A DNA stretch of 26,271 nucleotides, from assembly GCA_011316305.1 (NCBI GenBank), contig SAUG01000198.1, forward strand, positions 1 through 26,271, written 5' to 3'. Positions 20,400 to 26,271 of the stretch are shown in pieces. Origin of the DNA: Rusavskia elegans (lineage: Eukaryota > Ascomycota > Lecanoromycetes > Teloschistales > Teloschistaceae). Both the position numbers and the translations under genes were made by a program. How positions within the stretch are numbered: the first letter of the stretch is position 1; each line of letters starts with the position of its first letter. The notes under the pieces were generated by a model, which saw nothing but the letters and a program-made list of their open reading frames with translations, did not search any database and was not told the origin of the DNA.

Positions 20400-21257
20400 A
20401 TAGTAAAGAAGTCCGAACCTAAAAGAAAGGAAATCTAGATAAAAGATAATAGTAGTAATAAAAAGATTAGTATTCCTACTATTTAACCCCGCTTATATAG
20501 TATTAAAGTTAATAAACCCGATAAATATTATAGAAATTATAATAAATTAAAAGATTAGTTTATATAATAAGATATATATTTCGTATTCTATTCTATATCT
20601 AAAGAGAAAAAGACCCTTTTTACTATATTCTATTTCCGAAGATAAATCTAGTATTAGATAAAATCTATCTTTTATTAATATATAGACGACGATAAAAATA
20701 ATAATAATATTTTTATATAATTTATAAAGTTTAAAAAAGCTATTTAAAAGGTTTTTAGAATTTCTAATAAAGTTCTAACTACTAAATACTTTATTTAGAA
20801 TCTTTAATAGAAAACTATAGCGTCGGAATATACTATAAAATTTAAAGAGTAGTTACTACTAACGGAATAGAATAATAATACTTTATATATAATATACCGA
20901 CGTAGATTTAAGGAAAGAATAAAGGACGAACTTATATATAATAGTCGAATATACGAAATATTAGATAATCTAATCGAAATATCTATTAATATCGATAATA
21001 AGCTATATAAAAGAGATATAGAAAAATACTATAATAGAGGACTATAAAGTAATACTAGATATTATTCGGGTAAACTATATAGAAGATAGTACTATAGTAA
21101 AAGGACCGGAGAAAGCTACTATAGACCTATATCTATAGAACTAGACTCTATATAATAGTTATATAAAGGGAAGAACTTTAGAAGTAGTAAAGAGAATAAA
21201 AATCCTAAGATATACTATAATTATTATAAACCAGGCTACTTCGCGAAAAAGTATTAA
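20400..21257 (+). pseudogene. Gag relic with zinc knuckle
   Basis: Translation in the frame of 21213 shows retrotransposon Gag features with interspersed stops. The capsid-like stretch around 20880-21010 includes YRRRFKERIKDEL. At 21213-21254 lies a CCHC zinc knuckle in which all three cysteines and the histidine read as tyrosine (YYNYYKPGYFAKKY), as RIP turns TGC/TGT and CAC into TAC/TAT. The N-terminal limit is approximate. Gag is in the -1 frame relative to Pol. Confidence 0.8.
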
Positions 21258-22199
21258 TTAAATAAAATATAGTAACGACAGCTTAATACTACGCTAAAAA
21301 AAGAATCTAAAAACTAGTAGGAAATAATTTTAAAAGACGAAAACTAAAGTTCTAAATTCTAGAAAGCTAGCTCGGATAAAGAATTTATATTTATAGAAAA
21401 CGATAAAGTACTATAGGAAGCTATAAATAATAATATTTTACTATAGATATTAACCGAACCTAGCCCGGTATAGAAAAAGTTCTTTAGAAACTTTAAAGAA
21501 GAATATACTTTTAAGTAGATATATTTTCTAGAAGAAATATAAAATACTATTATAGAAAGACTAAAAACCTTTTACTCTAGAATAACTAACGATAAAGAGC
21601 TAGCGAGAGAAAAATTTAAAAATATCTATAAAGAATTTAAAGCCGTTTATAAAATAAATATTAATAACAAGTATCTATAAAATAACTAGTAGGATTAAAA
21701 AGTAAATAATATCGTCGATATATTAGAAAAAGAACTAGGAAGTAATATTTCTAAAGATAAAATTATTTCTAAACCGATATTATAAAGAATAAATATAATA
21801 ATAGGAAGTTAATATATACTATTTAGTTAGACTATATACTATAATAACGATTATATAATCTATAAATTAGAAAAATAAAAAGCTAGGTAGTATCTATCGA
21901 AATTATACCGACGAGCTCCGGTAATGCCTATTAAAATCGGAAGTTATAATATTTATAAATATTCCGTATATATTATATACGATAGATATAAATACTAGAA
22001 GAAATAATAAGAAAAAAAAAATAGAATCTTTAATTAAAATCTCTATAGATATATTTCGCAAGTAAACTATAAAGATAAAAAGTACGAAAATATTAAAAAT
22101 AATTCGGGAAAAGATAGAATTTTATAGTAATAGATATACTATAAATATATATCTTTATAGCCTAAAAAAAATAACTAAATTTAGCTAGCTACGTATATA

Positions 22200-25100
22200 T
22201 ACTCGAGATTAAAATAATTATTAAAACTAATAACGGACTATAAAAGGTTAGAATATTTATTAATTTAGGCGTAACCGGAAATTTTATATTAGAGGATTTA
22301 GCTAAAAGGAAAAGGTTCTTTTAGACTAAAAAAAAGGATCTATATAATTTAATAGTTATTAATAGAAACGAAATACTAGAAGAAGATAGGAAGATTATAA
22401 AAAAAACGATACCGCTCTAAATAATAATTAACTAGTACTAGGAAGAACTTTAATTTAATATTATTCGGATAGCTAGCTATAATATCGTATTTAAAATACC
22501 TTAGTTAAAGGATTATAATCTAGTAATCGACTAGAAAAAAAGAGTATTTAGTTTTAAGCGATACTCCTATATAGAGAGTATCTAGTTTACGCCGAGGTAG
22601 CGTTTTCAGGTAGATAAAAAGTAGAATATAAAGCGCGAACTCGTAACTTTAAAAAAGGACGACTAAAAACTATTTAGATCCGATTTATTAGATACCGGCG
22701 GAAATTAGCTAGATTAATAAAATAGAAATAGAAAAGAAAATTATAAACCTTTCCGAAACCTTATACTATTTAATAAAAAGTTAAAAGAAAACCTATTAGG
22801 AAGGATTCTAGGTAAATATAAAAGCTAGATAAACTTATTTCGGGAAGAAATAACTACTAAAGTACTACCTAAATATTAAATATAGGATTATAAAGTAAAA
22901 TTTAAACTAGGTAAATAACTTATATTTAGACCTATCTATCTATTATCTATAATAGAGCTTAAGATACTCCGTAATTACCTAGATAAAAATATAAAGAAGA
23001 GATTTATTAGGAAGTTCTAATTACTAGTAGAATACCCGATCCTCTTTATATTTAAAAAGGACGGAATATTCCGTTTATATATCGATTACCGGAAGCTAAA
23101 CGATATTATAATTAAGAATCGATATCTACTACTAAATATTAGCGAACTTTAAAATAGACTTTCTAGAGTAAAATATTTTACTAAATTCGATTTTCGAGAA
23201 ATATATAATCTTATATAGATAAAAGCCGGAAAAGAATAGAAAATAGCTTTCTAAATACGGTATAGTTATTACGAATATATAGTAATACCGTTCAGGTTTA
23301 TAAACGCCCCGGTAATATATTAGAATATAATTAATAACGTATTTAGAAAATATCTGGATATATTCGTTATCGCCTACCTCGACGATATTCTGGTTTTTTC
23401 CAAGATATTCGAAGAATATATACATAGCAAAGTTCTTGACTGTCTAGGAGGGAAAGACTTACGTCTTAAACCAGAAAAGTATAAATTCTATAAAAAAGAA
23501 ATCGATTTCTTTAGATTTATTATAGGACGAAACGGACTGCGTATCGATTCTAATAAACTAAAAGCTATTATAGAATAGGAAATTCTAATAAATATTAAAA
23601 AAGTCTAGAATTTTCTCGGATTTATAAACTATAATCGAAAGTTTATAAAGAATTATTCTAAAAGAGTCCTTACTCTTATAACTTTAATAAAAGATACCGT
23701 CGAATAGTACTAGAGTAAGAAAGAATAATAAATATTTGAAGATTTTAAAAAGAAATATATAAAAGACCTAGTTTTTAAAATATTCGATCTATTAAAACTA
23801 TTACGAATAGAAATAAATTCGTTAGATCTAGCTATAGATATATACCTTCTATAATAATATAATAATAAATAGTATCTAGTAGCGTATATATTCAGAAAAT
23901 TATTACTAGTAAAATAAAACTATAATATCTATAATAAAGAACTACTAGCTATAATAGTAGTACTGGAATAGTAGAAAGTATACGCCGAAGGATTACTAGA
24001 ATTAATAATTTTTATAGACTATAAAAACCTTCTATATTTTACTATAATAAAGTAACTAAATAGAAAATAAATACGATAATCTAAATTCCTCGGTTAATAT
24101 AAATTTAAGATATACTATACTCTAGGTAAAAAAAATAGAAAAATAGATATTCTAAGTCGAAGAAATAATTATATAAAAATAAAAAATGTTTTTAGTAATA
24201 GTATCTTTAAGATTAATAAGGATAGATTACTATTAGTAAACTAGTACGAACTAAGTATAACGCTATATATATTTAAAGACGACTAGAAGTAATTTTTAAT
24301 TAAAAAAGAAAAACTCTATATACTAGATAATAAAATCGACGAATATATTAAAAAGTACTATAATAGAATACTATAAAAGTATCTAGGCGTAATAAAGATA
24401 ATATAATTTTTATAATAGTATTACTAGTTTCCTAATATAAAGTAACGCGTTGAAGTATATATTAAGAAATATTTTAGTTATTAGTAAAATAAGTATAGTA
24501 TATATACTCGTTATAGAGAGATTTAGTATTAGGAACTACCGGATTTACTATAGAAAGAAGTTATAATAGACTTTATTATTAAGTTCCCGAAATTAAAAGA
24601 CCTAACGATAAATATAAAATATAACTCGATACTTAATATAGTAGATAGATTTATAAAGTACGTCTATATAATCCTAATTAGAAAAGACTTTATAGCGGAA
24701 TAACTTAGATTTATTATCCTAGATCGATTATTTCGTTACTATAGACTACTAAAAGTATTAATAAATAATAGAAATAAACTTTTTACTTTAAACTATTAGA
24801 AAACCCTAATACCTTTACTTAGTATTAAACTAAAAATATTAATAGCTTTCTACCCGATAATAGATAGATAGATAGAATATACTAACTAAATACTTAAATA
24901 ATACCTAAAATACTATATTAATAACGTTTAGAATAATTAGATTTCGCTTTTACTAATAATATAATTAGTACTTAATATAAGAGAATTAAATATAATAAAA
25001 AAAATACCGTTTTTTACCGAAAGCGGAAGAAATCCGAATTTATTTAGATATTCGCTACTATATAGGTTAGCAGAGTTAGTAATTTAAAAAATCGAGATTT

Positions 25101-25560
25101 AGAAGAAAATCTATATAAATATCCTAAAAATATAGAAAACCTCGGGTAATTATTAAAATAAAAAGCGAAAAATAGTATTTTAGCTAAAAAAAGGAAATAA
25201 GATATATCTTTTTATAAAAAATTTAAAAATAAAGATTCTAAGTAAAAAACTTAACTATATTAAAGTCGGACTATTTTTAATTAAGTAGGTTAAAAGATTT
25301 TAGAATTTCGAATTTAATCTATTTAAAGATACTAAAGTATACCCGGTATTCTATATATTTCTTTTAAAACTAGCCGATCCCGGAACGCTATTATAATAGA
25401 TATTTAACTTCGAGATATAAGAAAAAGATACTTTTATAGTCGAGAAGATTCTATAATAAAAAGGTTAGAATTATCTAATTAAGTAAAAATATTACTCTAT
25501 TTTAGAAAATATTTAGGAATCTAAAGAATACTTAGTAAACTATTAGAAGGCTCTATAATA
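22200..25560 (+). pseudogene. Pol relic: protease, RT, RNase H, integrase, chromodomain
   Basis: One reading frame (codons starting at 22262) runs through all domains. Protease: NLGVTGNFI at 22262-22288, the former DSGATGNFI-type active site. Reverse transcriptase: about 22900-23560, with DYRKLND and the catalytic YLDD at 23375-23386 still intact. RNase H: about 23750-24180, with VAYIFRKL and NKELLAI. Integrase core: about 24560-25060, with VDRFIKYV and PFFTESGRNPNLF; the second catalytic aspartate reads Asn in INNRNKLF. Chromodomain: about 25400-25560, with FIVEKIL. Numerous TAA/TAG codons interrupt it, mostly at expected Trp or Gln positions. The element is dead. Confidence 0.88.
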
Positions 25561-26080
25561 GTTCTACTAAAAAGAGCTAGAAAAGTTATCGACTAGCTAG
25601 AATTACTAGAAAGTATAATCTACTCGGAAACTATATTAATAAAAGGATTAAAATCTATAAAAAGAAATATATCCGTAGTATCTTTATATTCTAATACTTT
25701 AAGATTTTATAGCTTACCGTTAACTATAATACGCTACTCTTCTTTAATATAATCTAATTAATAAAATAAATATTATTATTTTATATACGTTTTATATAAC
25801 TTTTTCTTTAACTTTTTATATTTATTTTCTAAATAATACTAGCGCGTAGTATCTAATAGAATAAAATTATAAAGATAAACTTATATAATATATTTAACGT
25901 ATTTTTCGGAACTATCGCTAACGCGATATAATTTCTCTAATTAGAAATAATTCCGATAAAAATATATAGCTAATATACTAATATCTAATAATACGACTTT
26001 ATTATAATACTCTTTAGTTAATAGCTTTTTTCATTTACCTATAAAAGGAAGGAATAAGAGATTTTCGGGATAAAAATTCT

Positions 26081-26090
26081 AAAGAAGGGA
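26081..26090 (+). other. polypurine tract
   Basis: AAAGAAGGGA lies 5 nt before the 3' LTR, where the plus-strand primer of an LTR element is expected. Confidence 0.6.
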
Positions 26091-26095
26091 CCTAG

Positions 26096-26199
26096 TATTA
26101 TAAGTATATACAGTATAACTTCGGGAACGTAATAGTATTTAGTATAATACTAGAACTCCTTATTATATCTAGATAGATAGGAAGGACTTAGTATTATTA
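26096..26199 (+). repeat. 3' LTR, truncated after 104 nt
   Basis: Gap-free match to 19900-20003 with about 20 differences, all transitions. In 18 of them the 5' copy has C or G and this copy T or A. It starts TATTATAAG, where RIP changed the canonical TG to TA. Homology ends 3 nt into the first 40-bp repeat unit. Six nt (GTATCA) of unclear origin follow before the telomere. Confidence 0.88.
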
Positions 26200-26205
26200 G
26201 TATCA

Positions 26206-26271
26206 TTAGGGTTAGGGTTAGGGTTAGGGTTAGGGTTAGGGTTAGGGTTAGGGTTAGGGTTAGGGTTAGGG
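26206..26271 (+). repeat. telomere, (TTAGGG)11
   Basis: Eleven perfect TTAGGG repeats run to the last base, G-rich strand 5' to 3' outward, so this is the right end of a chromosome. Length is set by where the sequence stops. Confidence 0.98.

Larger units (their letters stand above)
17860..26205. repeat. RIP-altered AT-rich subtelomeric block
   Basis: From about 17860 the sequence is dominated by TA, AA and TT. CpA and TpG dinucleotides are nearly absent while CpG and CTA survive in places. ATG is rare and stop codons crowd all frames. This is the signature of repeat-induced point mutation (CpA to TpA on either strand), which acts on repeats in Pezizomycotina. The change from gene-like sequence takes place within a few tens of bases. 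Confidence 0.9.
19900..26205 (+). mobile_element. Ty3/Gypsy chromovirus, RIP-inactivated, truncated by the telomere
   Basis: A 6.3-kb LTR retrotransposon with order LTR, Gag, protease, RT, RNase H, integrase, chromodomain, polypurine tract, LTR. This order (integrase after RT) and the chromodomain define chromoviruses of the Ty3/Gypsy (Metaviridae) class, common in fungi. All coding parts carry many in-frame stops from RIP. The 3' LTR stops after 104 nt, where the telomere begins. Confidence 0.92.

Noticed and set aside
23132..23425. 97-codon open frame on the - strand in the repeat block
   Set aside because: It is antisense to the RT domain of the chromovirus, whose + strand motifs (including YLDD) are unmistakable; the frame is a by-product of AT-rich mutation.

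Overview
The window is the end of a chromosome arm from a filamentous ascomycete (Pezizomycotina). Three things point there. Genes carry many short GT-AG introns of about 49-103 nt with CTRAC-like branch points. The right end is an array of eleven perfect TTAGGG repeats. The outer 8.4 kb is a repeat-rich block saturated with C-to-T and G-to-A changes of the repeat-induced point mutation (RIP) type. The species cannot be named from the sequence.

Layout, left to right. Positions 1-16.1 kb have ordinary base composition and hold seven genes that together look like a secondary-metabolite gene set: (1) the 3' part of an alpha/beta hydrolase of the polyketide-transferase (af380-like) type, + strand; (2) a cytochrome P450, - strand; (3) an FSH1/LovG-type serine hydrolase, - strand; (4) a second, related cytochrome P450, + strand; (5) a 14-TM (DHA2) MFS exporter, - strand, with a 15-nt microexon; (6) a secreted berberine-bridge-like FAD oxidase with both covalent FAD anchors, + strand; (7) a small short-chain dehydrogenase of the norsolorinic-acid-ketoreductase-like type, + strand, whose first intron appears to be GC-AG. 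All seven were rebuilt exon by exon, and every junction keeps the reading frame.

Inferred cooperation: the FSH1 and af380-like hydrolases could release or transfer an acyl or polyketide chain, the two P450s, the FAD oxidase and the SDR could tailor it, and the MFS protein could export the product. No polyketide synthase, NRPS, terpene synthase or transcription factor is in the window, so any backbone enzyme must lie to the left of position 1 or elsewhere. The product is unknown.

16.1-17.86 kb is a gene-poor transition. From about 17.86 kb the DNA becomes very AT-rich. 17.86-19.90 kb is unidentified RIP-altered DNA. 19.90-26.2 kb is a Ty3/Gypsy chromovirus in + orientation: 5' LTR with three 40-bp tandem repeats, Gag with a zinc-knuckle relic, then protease, RT, RNase H, integrase and chromodomain relics in one constant frame, then a polypurine tract and a 3' LTR. 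The 3' LTR is cut off after 104 nt and followed almost directly by the telomere, as if the chromosome broke inside the element and was healed by telomere addition.
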